In this document: one piece after another, positions 10,207 through 18,916 of the stretch
How the letters are laid out: the number at the start of each line of letters is the position of its first letter
How positions within the stretch are numbered: position 1 is the first letter of the stretch
Source of the DNA: Lachnospiraceae bacterium
GTDB taxonomy: Bacteria; Bacillota; Clostridia; Lachnospirales; Lachnospiraceae
Assembly: GCA_016291405.1 (NCBI GenBank)
Contig: JAEEXG010000001.1
Span: 1-64,000, forward strand
Direction of reading: 5' to 3'
Length of the DNA stretch: 64,000 bases
Translations under genes and position numbers: made by a program
The notes under the pieces: generated by a model
The model's database searches: none
What the model saw: the letters and a program-made list of their open reading frames with translations, nothing else
What the model was told of the DNA's origin: nothing

Positions 10207-10668
10207 ATGGGAGTAATGAATCGGTTAGCCGCTATGATGAATATCGGCAATGATAATGATGATGAATACGATTATGATGACGAAGACGATTATGTAGAAG
10301 AGCCCGAACCTTCAAAGAACACTGTTGAAGAGCCAAAGGCTAAGGTAAACGAAAAGAAGTCGCATGAAGTTCCGCGTAGGAGGATTCAAATGAACGATTC
10401 TTCAGTTTGTGTATTTAAACCCAAGGCTTTTGATGAAGCTAGGGAAATGGTTGAAACATTACTTGAGAACAAAACCGTTCTTATTAACTTTGAGGGTGTT
10501 GATATTTCAATTTCCCAAAGAGTATTGGATATAGTTACCGGTGCCTGCATTGCAGTAGGCGGAAATCTTCAAAAGATTTCAAACTTTATCTTTATTGCCA
10601 CTCCGGCAAGTGTTGATGTGTCCGGTGAATTTCAAGATGCTTTGACCGGTGCATTTGATGCTTTATAA
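10207..10668 (+). CDS. sepF: Cell division protein SepF
   Basis: Acidic N-terminus, KPKAFDEAREMVETLLENKTVLINFEG, RVLDIVTGACIAVGGNLQKIS. Confidence 0.94.
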   Translation: MGVMNRLAAMMNIGNDNDDEYDYDDEDDYVEEPEPSKNTVEEPKAKVNEKKSHEVPRRRIQMNDSSVCVFKPKAFDEAREMVETLLENKTVLINFEGVDISISQRVLDIVTGACIAVGGNLQKISNFIFIATPASVDVSGEFQDALTGAFDAL

Positions 10669-10677
10669 AAGCTGATT

Positions 10678-10714
10678 AATCCTGTCATGCAAATGGCAGG
10701 ATTTCTTATTTTTA
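10678..10714 (+). terminator. Rho-independent terminator after sepF
   Basis: AATCCTGTCAT-GCAA-ATGGCAGGATT followed by T-rich tract. Confidence 0.75.
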
Positions 10715-10734
10715 CCCGAAAGGATTATTACTAA

Positions 10735-11838
10735 ATGGATATTACAGTAACAAGCAAAAAAGTTAGCAGCTATAACATTGTGACAAAGGAATCCTTTGAT
10801 GAATTATCTTCTATGTTAAAGGACATTTTCCCTGACATAAAGTGTGTATGCCTGGTTTCTGATTCAAATGTTTTTCCTTTATATGAAAAGGAAGTTAAAG
10901 AAGAACTTAAAAAGATTGAAGGTTTAAAAGTACATGAATATGTATTTAAAGCAGGAGAAGCATCAAAGGATATGTCTGTTGTTGAAGACCTTGCAAAATA
11001 CCTTTTGTCCGTTAATTTTTCAAGATCCGATGTTGTTATAAGCATTGGCGGAGGAGTGGTTTCAGACCTTTCCGGATTTGTTTCTTCTATCTATAAGCGC
11101 GGTGTGGCTCATGTAAATTTACCCACCACCTTACTTGCAATGGCAGATGCATCAATCGGCGGTAAAACAGGGGTTGATTTTGAAGGAATCAAAAACACTA
11201 TCGGTGTCTTTGATATGCCTTCTTTAATTTATATGAACCTTTCGACATTGGATACATTGCCTGACAGAGAATACTACTCAGGCTTTGCAGAAATAATGAA
11301 ACATGGTCTTATCGCCGATCAGAAGTTTTATATGTGGCTTATTGAAAACATGTATGAAATCTGCGATAAGGATAAAGAAACCATTGCAAATATGCTTGAA
11401 ACATCAATAAACATTAAGAAAGCTGTTGTTGAAAGAGATCCTTTTGAAAAGGGCGACAGGGCTTTACTTAATTTTGGACACTCTATAGGCCATGCTGTTG
11501 AAAGCTATTTCGCAGGTGAATACCTTCACGGCGAAGCTCTTTCTTTAGGCTGTGTTGCAGAAGCATATATTTCATGGAAGAGCAATATGATTTCCATGGA
11601 AGACTATTATGAAATAAGAGATATGTTTGTTCCATTTAATCTTCCTATTTCAATTCAGGTAGACAAAAAAGCAGAAGAAGAGATTTTCAAAAGGCTTTTA
11701 AACGATAAAAAGAATGATATTAATTCAATTAATATTGTTTTACTTAATAAAATCGGAAAAGCTACACTTATAAAAGGTGTTGATCAAAAGCTTATCAAAG
11801 AAGCAATCAGTGAAATCAACTTTAAAGATGAGGATTAA
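10735..11838 (+). CDS. aroB: 3-dehydroquinate synthase
   Basis: SIGGGVVSDLSGFVSSIYKRGV, PTTLLAMADASIGGKTGVD, LNFGHSIGHAVES. Confidence 0.97.
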   Translation: MDITVTSKKVSSYNIVTKESFDELSSMLKDIFPDIKCVCLVSDSNVFPLYEKEVKEELKKIEGLKVHEYVFKAGEASKDMSVVEDLAKYLLSVNFSRSDVVISIGGGVVSDLSGFVSSIYKRGVAHVNLPTTLLAMADASIGGKTGVDFEGIKNTIGVFDMPSLIYMNLSTLDTLPDREYYSGFAEIMKHGLIADQKFYMWLIENMYEICDKDKETIANMLETSINIKKAVVERDPFEKGDRALLNFGHSIGHAVESYFAGEYLHGEALSLGCVAEAYISWKSNMISMEDYYEIRDMFVPFNLPISIQVDKKAEEEIFKRLLNDKKNDINSINIVLLNKIGKATLIKGVDQKLIKEAISEINFKDED

Positions 11839-11840
11839 AA

Positions 11841-12374
11841 GTGAATTCTAAAGCAATAAATAAAAAAACTTTATATATCATAGATGTTGCTTTATTTATA
11901 TTTGGCCTGGCAATTGACAGAGTAAGTAAATACTTTGCAATTATAAAGCTTAAGGACCATCCTTCCGTTTCAATTATCGATGGAATAATGGAGTTTAGGT
12001 ACTTAGAAAACACAGGTGCCGCATTTGGTCTATTAAAAAACCAGAAGTCTTTCTTTGTAATGGTTGCTATATTTGTGACTCTTGCTTCTTTATACGTTAT
12101 GGTAAAGACACCCGCAAAAAAGAGATATGTTTCGATTCATATTTATCTTTCTTTTATCCTTTGCGGAGCAATAGGTAATTTAATTGACAGGCTTATGTAT
12201 GGTTTTGTGGTTGACTTTATTTATATAAGCGTAATTAATTTCCCTATATTTAATGTGGCAGATATTTTTGTTACTATTTCAACGCTTTTAATTGCAATTT
12301 TACTCTTGTTTGTCTATAAAGAGGACGATTTAAACTTTTTAAGACTTGTAGAAAAGAAGTTAAGAGATATATAG
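11841..12374 (+). CDS. lspA: Lipoprotein signal peptidase II
   Basis: DRVSKYFAI, YLENTGAAFGLL, GAIGNLIDRLMYGFVVDFI, FNVADIFV. Confidence 0.96.
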   Translation: MNSKAINKKTLYIIDVALFIFGLAIDRVSKYFAIIKLKDHPSVSIIDGIMEFRYLENTGAAFGLLKNQKSFFVMVAIFVTLASLYVMVKTPAKKRYVSIHIYLSFILCGAIGNLIDRLMYGFVVDFIYISVINFPIFNVADIFVTISTLLIAILLLFVYKEDDLNFLRLVEKKLRDI

Positions 12375-12381
12375 GTGCTTA

Positions 12382-13299
12382 ATGAAAGAATATGTATTTA
12401 TTGTTTCAGAGGATGATGAAGGAGAAAGAGTCGATAAGTATTTGGCATTGATTCTTCCCTCATTTTCCCGTTCTTACATACAAAAACAAATAGATGACGG
12501 GTTACTTACCATTAATTCTGTAATTAAAAAGTCAAATTACAGATTAAAGGCTGATGATGAAATCAAATTGCAGGTTCCCGATTCTGTTGAGCCTGACATA
12601 AAGCCTCAAAACATTCCTCTTGATATAGTTTATGAAGATGAGGATGTATGTATAGTAAATAAGCCCCAGGGCATGGTGGTGCATCCAAGCGCAGGCCATT
12701 ATGAAGACACATTGGTAAATGCCCTGTTATTTCATTTAAGCGGTCGATTAAGTGGCATTAACGGCGTTTTAAGGCCGGGCATTGTCCATAGAATAGATAA
12801 AGATACATCGGGACTTTTAATAATATGTAAAAATGATTTTTCACATGGCAAAATTGCGGCTCAGTTAAAAGAACATTCCGCAAACAGAATTTATCACGCC
12901 ATAGTTCACGGTGTTTTAAAAGATGATGAAGGAACGATTGATACATATATAGAAAGAAACCCGATAGACAGAAAGAAAATGTGTGTATCAAATACAGGTA
13001 AAAGAGCAATAACTCATTATAAAGTGCTTGAACGCTTTAAAGAATATACATACATTGAATTAAAGCTTGAAACAGGAAGGACTCATCAGATAAGAGTCCA
13101 TATGTCGCATATCGGACATCCTTTAATGGGCGATCCTGTTTATATGCCAAGAAAAGAGCCTATACATTGTGAGGGGCAGATGCTTCATGCAAAGAGCATC
13201 GGTTTTATAAGTCCGTCAAAGAATGAATATATAGAATTTGATTCAGAGTTACCGGCTCACTTTAAAAAGGCCTTAGATTACTTGCGAAATAAAAAATAA
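12382..13299 (+). CDS. rluD: 23S rRNA pseudouridine synthase RluD family
   Basis: N-terminal S4 domain; GIVHRIDKDTSGLLIICKN; ETGRTHQIRVHMSHIGHPLMGDPVY. Confidence 0.93.
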   Translation: MKEYVFIVSEDDEGERVDKYLALILPSFSRSYIQKQIDDGLLTINSVIKKSNYRLKADDEIKLQVPDSVEPDIKPQNIPLDIVYEDEDVCIVNKPQGMVVHPSAGHYEDTLVNALLFHLSGRLSGINGVLRPGIVHRIDKDTSGLLIICKNDFSHGKIAAQLKEHSANRIYHAIVHGVLKDDEGTIDTYIERNPIDRKKMCVSNTGKRAITHYKVLERFKEYTYIELKLETGRTHQIRVHMSHIGHPLMGDPVYMPRKEPIHCEGQMLHAKSIGFISPSKNEYIEFDSELPAHFKKALDYLRNKK

Positions 13300-13306
13300 A
13301 AAGTCA

Positions 13307-13335
13307 TTGACAAAGGATATTTACCTTGTTATTAT
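13307..13335 (+). promoter_or_regulatory. Sigma-A promoter of rplU operon
   Basis: TTGACA (13307-13312), 17-bp spacer, TATTAT (13330-13335). Confidence 0.8.
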
Positions 13336-13344
13336 ATTTGAGTA

Positions 13345-13440
13345 TGCCGCACAGTGAGGTATAAGTATGTACAATTGCATGTTTACATAATTGTATATCA
13401 CCGAAGCTGGCGAGTAAAACCTTAAAAGGTTTAGATATAG
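13345..13440 (+). ncRNA. Ribosomal protein L21 leader
   Basis: Between rplU promoter and RBS; GCCGCACAGTGAGG ... CCGAAGCTGGCGAGTAAAACCTT.AAAAGG resembles the L21 leader conserved elements. Confidence 0.75.
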
Positions 13441-13452
13441 GAGGTACAAACT

Positions 13453-13758
13453 ATGTACGCTATTATTGCTACCGGAGGAAAGCAGTATAAGGTTTCCGAG
13501 GGCGATGTGATTCGTGTTGAAAAGCTTGACGCAGAAGCAGGAGCATCTGTTACATTTGATAACGTAATCGCTGTTAGCGCTGATAAGCTTAAGGTTGGTA
13601 AGGACGTTGCTGATGCTAACGTTACTGCAACTGTATTAGATCAGGGCAAGGCTAAAAAGGTTATCGTTTACAAGTACAAGAGAAAAACAGGTTATCACAA
13701 GAAGAACGGTCATAGACAAGCATACACTCAGGTTAAGATTGAAAAGATTAACGCGTAA
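13453..13758 (+). CDS. rplU: 50S ribosomal protein L21
   Basis: [25 protein letters not shown]...[15 protein letters not shown]. Confidence 0.98.
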   Translation: MYAIIATGGKQYKVSEGDVIRVEKLDAEAGASVTFDNVIAVSADKLKVGKDVADANVTATVLDQGKAKKVIVYKYKRKTGYHKKNGHRQAYTQVKIEKINA

Positions 13759-13769
13759 TACGGTGTAAT

Positions 13770-14099
13770 ATGACGGAAGTAACCATATATCGTAACAAAG
13801 ATAATAAATATGTTGGCTTTGAAAGCAAGGGACATTCTGATTTTGCAAATGCAGGAAAAGATATTGTATGTGCCGCGATTTCAATACTTACAATTAATTG
13901 TGCCAACTCAATTGATGAGATAGCTCATGTTAAGTGTGACGTATCTCAAAAAGATGGTTATCTTAAAGTTATGGTAAGAGATTTCGATAATGACAAAGTT
14001 CAGTTATTTATCGAATCTATGAAACTTGGATTGAATGAAATCCAAAATGATTATCCTAAGAATTTGAAACTGACAATAGGAGGTGTAGACCATGATTAA
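13770..14099 (+). CDS. prp: Ribosomal-processing cysteine protease Prp
   Basis: Between rplU and rpm[21 protein letters not shown] (His/Cys catalytic motif). Confidence 0.95.
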   Translation: MTEVTIYRNKDNKYVGFESKGHSDFANAGKDIVCAAISILTINCANSIDEIAHVKCDVSQKDGYLKVMVRDFDNDKVQLFIESMKLGLNEIQNDYPKNLKLTIGGVDHD

Positions 14100-14376
14100 A
14101 TTGAACCTTCAATTATTCGCTCATAAAAAGGGTGTTGGTTCTACCAAGAACGGTAGAGACTCCGAATCTAAGAGATTAGGTGCGAAGAGAGCAGACGGAC
14201 AGTTCGTTAAAGCCGGCAACATTTTATATAGACAGCGTGGTACAAAGATTCATCCCGGTGTTAATGTTGGACGCGGTGGTGACGACACATTATTCGCGCT
14301 TGTTGATGGTGTTGTTCGCTTTGAAAGAGCAGGAAGAGACAAGAAGCAGGCTTCTGTTTATCCTGTAGAAAAGTAA
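14092..14376 (+). CDS. rpmA: 50S ribosomal protein L27 with cleavable N-terminal extension
   Basis: [30 protein letters not shown]. Confidence 0.98.
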   Translation: MIKLNLQLFAHKKGVGSTKNGRDSESKRLGAKRADGQFVKAGNILYRQRGTKIHPGVNVGRGGDDTLFALVDGVVRFERAGRDKKQASVYPVEK

Positions 14377-14396
14377 TTTTCGAACTTTCGCTTTTA

Positions 14397-14429
14397 AAAG
14401 GGTTTCGTACTTAACGAAGCCCTTTTTTT
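14397..14429 (+). terminator. Rho-independent terminator after rpmA
   Basis: AAAAGGGTTTCGT-ACTTA-ACGAAGCCCTTTTTTT. Confidence 0.9.
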
Positions 14430-14483
14430 GTAGTTACCAAACAAAGTTTATGGTAGAATTGTTTTAATAAAGTGAGGTAATCT

Positions 14484-15770
14484 ATGTTTGCAGACAGAGC
14501 AAAAATATATGTAAGAAGTGGAAAAGGCGGAGACGGACATGTTTCTTTCAGAAGAGAAAAATATGTTCCCGACGGCGGTCCTGACGGCGGAGACGGCGGA
14601 CACGGCGGCAGCGTTATTTTTCAAATCGATGAAGGAATGAATACTCTTACCGAATACCGTTTTAATAAACATTATCACGCTCAGGACGGTGAGCCCGGCG
14701 GTAAAAAGAACTGTCGTGGTAAAGACGGAGAAGATATCGTTTTAAAAGTTCCCGAAGGAACTGTAATAAAAGACGAAGCAAGTGGAAAGATTTTACTTGA
14801 TATGTCCGGCGACAACAGAAGAGTTGTATTTTTAGAAGGCGGAAGAGGCGGACTTGGTAACCAGCATTATGCAACAAGCACAATGCAGGCTCCTAAGTAT
14901 GCAAAGCCCGGTCAGCCAGCAAAAGAACTTACTATTTTAATGGAGCTTAAATCCATCGCGGATGTTGGATTGGTAGGTTTCCCCAATGTCGGTAAGTCGA
15001 CCCTTCTTTCTGTTATTTCTAACGCAAAGCCAAAGATTGCAAACTATCATTTCACCACACTTCAGCCTAACTTAGGTGTGGTTGATATGGAAGGTGTCGG
15101 CGGTTTTGTTGTTGCAGATATTCCGGGTCTTGTTGAAGGCGCAAGCGAAGGCGTAGGCTTAGGCCTTGATTTCCTTCGTCACATCGAAAGAACAAGAATA
15201 CTTGTCCATGTAATTGATGCAGCTTCAACAGAAGGCAGAGACCCTATAGCGGATATATATGCAATAAATGAAGAGTTAAAGAAATATGGCTCTGATGTAG
15301 CAAAGAAACCTCAGATAATTGCCGCAAACAAGATGGATGTTTGCGAAGATAAAGAAGCTATTATTTCAAAACTTAAAAAGGAATTTGAGCCGCAGGGATA
15401 TGAAGTGTTCCCCATAAGCGGAGCAACCAAAGAAGGCGTAAAGCCCTTACTTTTGCATATTTACGAGCTTCTTTCAAAGTATCCTAAAAAGTCCATTACA
15501 TTTGAACCTGAAATGGTTCCCGAATTTGGCGGGCTTTACTCAAATGAACCTTTTGAAGTATCATATGATGCCAAAGAGAAACAGTATGTCGTTGAAGGAC
15601 CAAGAATTGAAAAGATGCTTGGTTACACAAATCTTGATTCTGAAAAAGGATTTAAATTCTTCCAGGAATTCCTTAAAGATAACGGTATTCTTGACAGACT
15701 TGAAGAACTTGGAATTCAAGAAGGCGACACTGTAAAGATGTATGGTTTTTCTTTTGATTATTATAAATAA
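14484..15770 (+). CDS. obgE: GTPase Obg/CgtA
   Basis: Gly-rich Obg domain, GFPNVGKSTLLSVIS, DIPGLVEGASEGVGLGLDFLRHIERT, C-terminal OCT domain. Confidence 0.98.
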   Translation: MFADRAKIYVRSGKGGDGHVSFRREKYVPDGGPDGGDGGHGGSVIFQIDEGMNTLTEYRFNKHYHAQDGEPGGKKNCRGKDGEDIVLKVPEGTVIKDEASGKILLDMSGDNRRVVFLEGGRGGLGNQHYATSTMQAPKYAKPGQPAKELTILMELKSIADVGLVGFPNVGKSTLLSVISNAKPKIANYHFTTLQPNLGVVDMEGVGGFVVADIPGLVEGASEGVGLGLDFLRHIERTRILVHVIDAASTEGRDPIADIYAINEELKKYGSDVAKKPQIIAANKMDVCEDKEAIISKLKKEFEPQGYEVFPISGATKEGVKPLLLHIYELLSKYPKKSITFEPEMVPEFGGLYSNEPFEVSYDAKEKQYVVEGPRIEKMLGYTNLDSEKGFKFFQEFLKDNGILDRLEELGIQEGDTVKMYGFSFDYYK

Positions 15771-15782
15771 ACGGAGGATAAT

Positions 15783-16073
15783 ATGAATTCAAGACAAAGA
15801 GCTTATTTAAAGAGTCTTGCAAGCAATCTTTCCCCTGTATTTCAGATTGGTAAAAGTACGCTTACTCCGGAAATTACAGAAGCTGTAAGGGAATGTTTTA
15901 ATACTCATGAGCTTATTAAGATTACAGTATTAAACAATTGTACCGAGGATCCCAATGAAATTGCTCAGATTTTAGCTGAAAGAACAGGATCTTTGGTAGT
16001 TCAGGTTATCGGAAAAAAGATTGTTTTATACAAAGAAGATAAAAAGAACAAAAAGATTGAACTTCCCAAATAA
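15783..16073 (+). CDS. YhbY family RNA-binding (CRM) protein
   Basis: MNSRQRAYLKSLASNLSPVFQIGKSTLTPEI... ; downstream of obgE. Confidence 0.95.
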   Translation: MNSRQRAYLKSLASNLSPVFQIGKSTLTPEITEAVRECFNTHELIKITVLNNCTEDPNEIAQILAERTGSLVVQVIGKKIVLYKEDKKNKKIELPK

Positions 16074-16088
16074 CTATGTGAGGCAAAT

Positions 16089-16700
16089 ATGAAAATAGGA
16101 TTATTCGGGGGAACTTTTAATCCGATTCATAACGGACATTTATGGATTGCAAATAAAGCTATGGAAACATATAAGCTTAATAAGGTTATATTTATTCCAA
16201 GCGGAATTTCATACATGAAAACGGGCGTTTTGGACGTTAACCATAGGGTTAATATGGTTAATTTAGCTATTTCCGATTATCCTAATTTTTATTTATCTAC
16301 ATTTGAGAGTTCAAAAGAAAAAAACAGTTATTCATATGAAACAATATCCGAATATAAAGATAAAAACCCCAATGATGAAATATTTTTTATAATCGGATAT
16401 GACAGTTTGGAAAATATGATAAAATGGAAAAATCCCGATATCATATTTGAAAAATCAACTGTTTTGGTGGCATTAAGAGGAGATGCCGATGAAGATAAAG
16501 CAAAAATCCTCATTGCTTCATATGTTGAAAAGTTTGATGCTAAAATTTTGTTGATTAAATGCGATAAAATCGATGTTTCATCCACTCAGATAAGGCAAAA
16601 TATAAAAGACGGAATAGATGCGGGAAGTTTTCTTCCTGCAAAAGTATATGATTATATTTTAAGAAACGCACTTTATAAGGAGATGGAAAATGAGAGATAA
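16089..16700 (+). CDS. nadD: Nicotinate-nucleotide adenylyltransferase
   Basis: GLFGGTFNPIHNGHLWIAN; IDVSSTQIRQNI. Confidence 0.95.
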   Translation: MKIGLFGGTFNPIHNGHLWIANKAMETYKLNKVIFIPSGISYMKTGVLDVNHRVNMVNLAISDYPNFYLSTFESSKEKNSYSYETISEYKDKNPNDEIFFIIGYDSLENMIKWKNPDIIFEKSTVLVALRGDADEDKAKILIASYVEKFDAKILLIKCDKIDVSSTQIRQNIKDGIDAGSFLPAKVYDYILRNALYKEMENER

Positions 16701-17268
16701 TGATTTAGACAGCATTAAAAAGAAACTTTCCAAAAAGCTAAAAAAAGACAGATATAATCATGTTGTTGCCGTTTCATACATTGCAGCGGCTTTAGCCATG
16801 AGATATGGCTATAACATAAAGAAAGCGGAAGCGGCAGGGCTTGTCCACGATTGCGCGAAGGCATATAAAACAAAAAAGTTTATTCCAATGGCAGAAAAAT
16901 ATGGAATAGAGTATAACGAGATTGAAAGAAGAAACCCTCAGTTACTTCACGCAAAACTCGGAGCATATTTTGCAACCAAAGATTTTGAGATAACAGATCC
17001 CGAAATTCTTGATTCAATAATATATCATACTACCGGTCGACCCAATATGACTTTGCTTGACAAAATTGTTTTTGTGGCCGATTATATCGAGCCCGGCAGA
17101 TATAAGCAAAAAAGATTACAGGAAATAAGAGAGATGGCATTTAATGATCTGGATGAATCTATCAGAATGATTTTATCCGATACATTAGAACATCTTCAAT
17201 CAAAAAAATATGCTATAAATCCGATTACGGAAGAAACATATAATTTCTATGTAGGAGAGAAACATTAA
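16690..17268 (+). CDS. yqeK: HD domain protein YqeK (Ap4A hydrolase)
   Basis: HD motif AAGLVHDCAKAY; IIYHTTGRPNMTLLDKIVFVADYIEPGR. Confidence 0.94.
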   Translation: MRDNDLDSIKKKLSKKLKKDRYNHVVAVSYIAAALAMRYGYNIKKAEAAGLVHDCAKAYKTKKFIPMAEKYGIEYNEIERRNPQLLHAKLGAYFATKDFEITDPEILDSIIYHTTGRPNMTLLDKIVFVADYIEPGRYKQKRLQEIREMAFNDLDESIRMILSDTLEHLQSKKYAINPITEETYNFYVGEKH

Positions 17269-17612
17269 TGGCAGAAATTAAAGATTATGTTTATAAAGCA
17301 GTTGACGCCATCTTGGAAAAGAAAGGTTATGATGTAAAGGTATTAAACATTGAAGGATTATCATCTATTGCCGATTATTTTATAATTGCAACAGGCTCAA
17401 ATCAGAACCAGCTTCATGCCATTTGCGATGAAATAGGAGAGACTCTTTCTAAGGAAGGCTTACATCCTAAGCAAACAGAAGGTTATCAGCTTGCAAATTG
17501 GATTTTGGTTGATTACGGCGATTTCATTATTCATTTATTTCAACCCGAATCCAGAGATTATTATAACCTTGAACGAATTTGGAAAGATGCAAAAACTGAA
17601 TCAGTTGAATAA
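17268..17612 (+). CDS. rsfS: Ribosome silencing factor RsfS
   Basis: VLNIEGLSSIADYFIIATGSNQNQLHAICDEI...WILVDYGDFIIHLF. Confidence 0.96.
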   Translation: MAEIKDYVYKAVDAILEKKGYDVKVLNIEGLSSIADYFIIATGSNQNQLHAICDEIGETLSKEGLHPKQTEGYQLANWILVDYGDFIIHLFQPESRDYYNLERIWKDAKTESVE

Positions 17613-17616
17613 AAAT

Positions 17617-17639
17617 AAGGCAGCCATGAAGGCTGCCTT
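17617..17639. terminator. Bidirectional terminator between rsfS and lexA
   Basis: AAGGCAGCC-ATGAA-GGCTGCCTT, T-tract on both strands. Confidence 0.88.
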
Positions 17640-17649
17640 TTCTTTTTAA

Positions 17650-18264
17650 TTACTTATAAAATCTATACACACCAAAGACTTTACCAAGAATAGCACAATC
17701 ATTAACAATGATGGGATCCATGGTATCGTTTTCGGGCTGAAGACGAATATGACCGTTTTCTTTATAAAAAGTCTTTACTGTAGCGGAATCATCTATCAAA
17801 GCTACAACAACATCGCCGTTTGAAGCGGTTTCAGTGGATTCAACCAAAACACAGTCACCGTTCATGATTCCAATATTGATCATTGAATCTCCCTTAACTT
17901 TTAAAATAAAAGCCTGATTTCTGGGAACACGTTCCATGGGAATAGGGAAGTAGTATTCAATGTTTTGTTCTGCCAAAATGGGCTGACCTGCAGCAACTGT
18001 TCCAACAACAGGAATACTTGCGGTTTCCGTTCTAACCATCTGAAATGAATCATCACATATTTCAATGGCACGGGGCTTTGTAGGGTCTTTCTTAATATAT
18101 CCTTTCTTCTCAAGTGCTTCCAAATGAGCAAAAACAGAAGATGTAGATTTTAAATTAACGCCTTCGCAAATTTCGCGAACTGACGGCGGATATCCTCTTT
18201 CCAAAATAACCTGTTTTAAAAATTCAAGAACTTCCTGTTGCTTTCCTGTAATTCCATTAGCCAT
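17650..18264 (-). CDS. lexA: LexA repressor
   Basis: MANGITGKQQEVLEFLKQVI..., cleavage site VAAGQP, catalytic GDSMI and Lys; the ORF extends to 18318 but MANG start at 18264 has an RBS. Confidence 0.97.
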   Translation of the reverse strand: MANGITGKQQEVLEFLKQVILERGYPPSVREICEGVNLKSTSSVFAHLEALEKKGYIKKDPTKPRAIEICDDSFQMVRTETASIPVVGTVAAGQPILAEQNIEYYFPIPMERVPRNQAFILKVKGDSMINIGIMNGDCVLVESTETASNGDVVVALIDDSATVKTFYKENGHIRLQPENDTMDPIIVNDCAILGKVFGVYRFYK

Positions 18265-18432
18265 AGGTATTCCTCCTTTATTTACATAAATCATAACATA
18301 TGTTCGGCAAATATGCAAACATATATTCAGAAAATTTGTTCGAGAAAAGTGTTGACAAGCGAATAAATGTTCTGTATTATATAGGCATAAGGCAAACGGA
18401 TGTTCTGAACATCTTTTCGATAAGAGGTAAAT
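18265..18432. promoter_or_regulatory. Divergent SOS control region with multiple LexA boxes
   Basis: CGAACATATGTT (rev. 18295-18306), CAAACATATATTC (18316-18328), CGAATAAATGTTCT (18360-18373), TGAACATCTTTTCG (18406-18419), compared with CGAACATATGTTCG; TTGACA 18352-18357 / TATTAT 18375-18380 promoter. Confidence 0.82.
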
Positions 18433-18810
18433 ATGAATACAATAGCTAACAGTCGAATCAGTTACAGTGAACAGAGAATCATTAATAACAGAACAAGAAG
18501 AGAACGAGAATTAAAGAGAAGAATCTTGATTTTCTCAATTTCATTAATTCTTTTTGTAATTGCAGCCGTTCTTACATTTTCCATTAAGAGTGTGGCTTCA
18601 GACGGTTCCGAAGCTCCTTTATATAAGCATTATGTAAGCGTTCAGATTTCAGCCGGCGATTCCGTTTATGATTTGGCAAAAGAATATTATACAGAAGGTT
18701 ATGATTCATATGACAGCCTTATTGATGAAATCATTTTTATAAATAATCTTTCAGATGAGTCGGTATTAAAAACAGGTAACTATTTGGTTATTCCGACTTA
18801 CAAGAATTAG
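18433..18810 (+). CDS. LysM domain membrane protein, YneA-like SOS cell-division suppressor
   Basis: Single TM, then LysM-like (HYVSVQISAGDSVYDLAKEYYTEG...NYLVIPTYKN); divergent from lexA, LexA boxes in promoter. Confidence 0.82.
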   Translation: MNTIANSRISYSEQRIINNRTRRERELKRRILIFSISLILFVIAAVLTFSIKSVASDGSEAPLYKHYVSVQISAGDSVYDLAKEYYTEGYDSYDSLIDEIIFINNLSDESVLKTGNYLVIPTYKN

Positions 18811-18828
18811 TTTTTATACGTTTCCACA

Positions 18829-18858
18829 TTATATTAATTAACACATAGATTAATATAA
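18829..18858. repeat. Perfect AT-rich inverted repeat, 10-bp arms, 10-bp spacer
   Basis: TTATATTAAT-TAACACATAG-ATTAATATAA. Confidence 0.85.
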
Positions 18859-18888
18859 TTAACCTCATCACAATTATCACCCCAAAAA

Positions 18889-18913
18889 ACAGCCCGCATA
18901 TCGGGCTGTTTTT
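18889..18913. terminator. Bidirectional terminator
   Basis: AAAAAACAGCCCG-CATAT-CGGGCTGTTTTTT. Confidence 0.9.
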
Positions 18914-18916
18914 TAA

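Noticed and set aside
14180-14368. 62-aa + strand ORF overlapping rpmA in another frame
   Set aside because: Alternate frame of conserved rpmA with no RBS or motif support.
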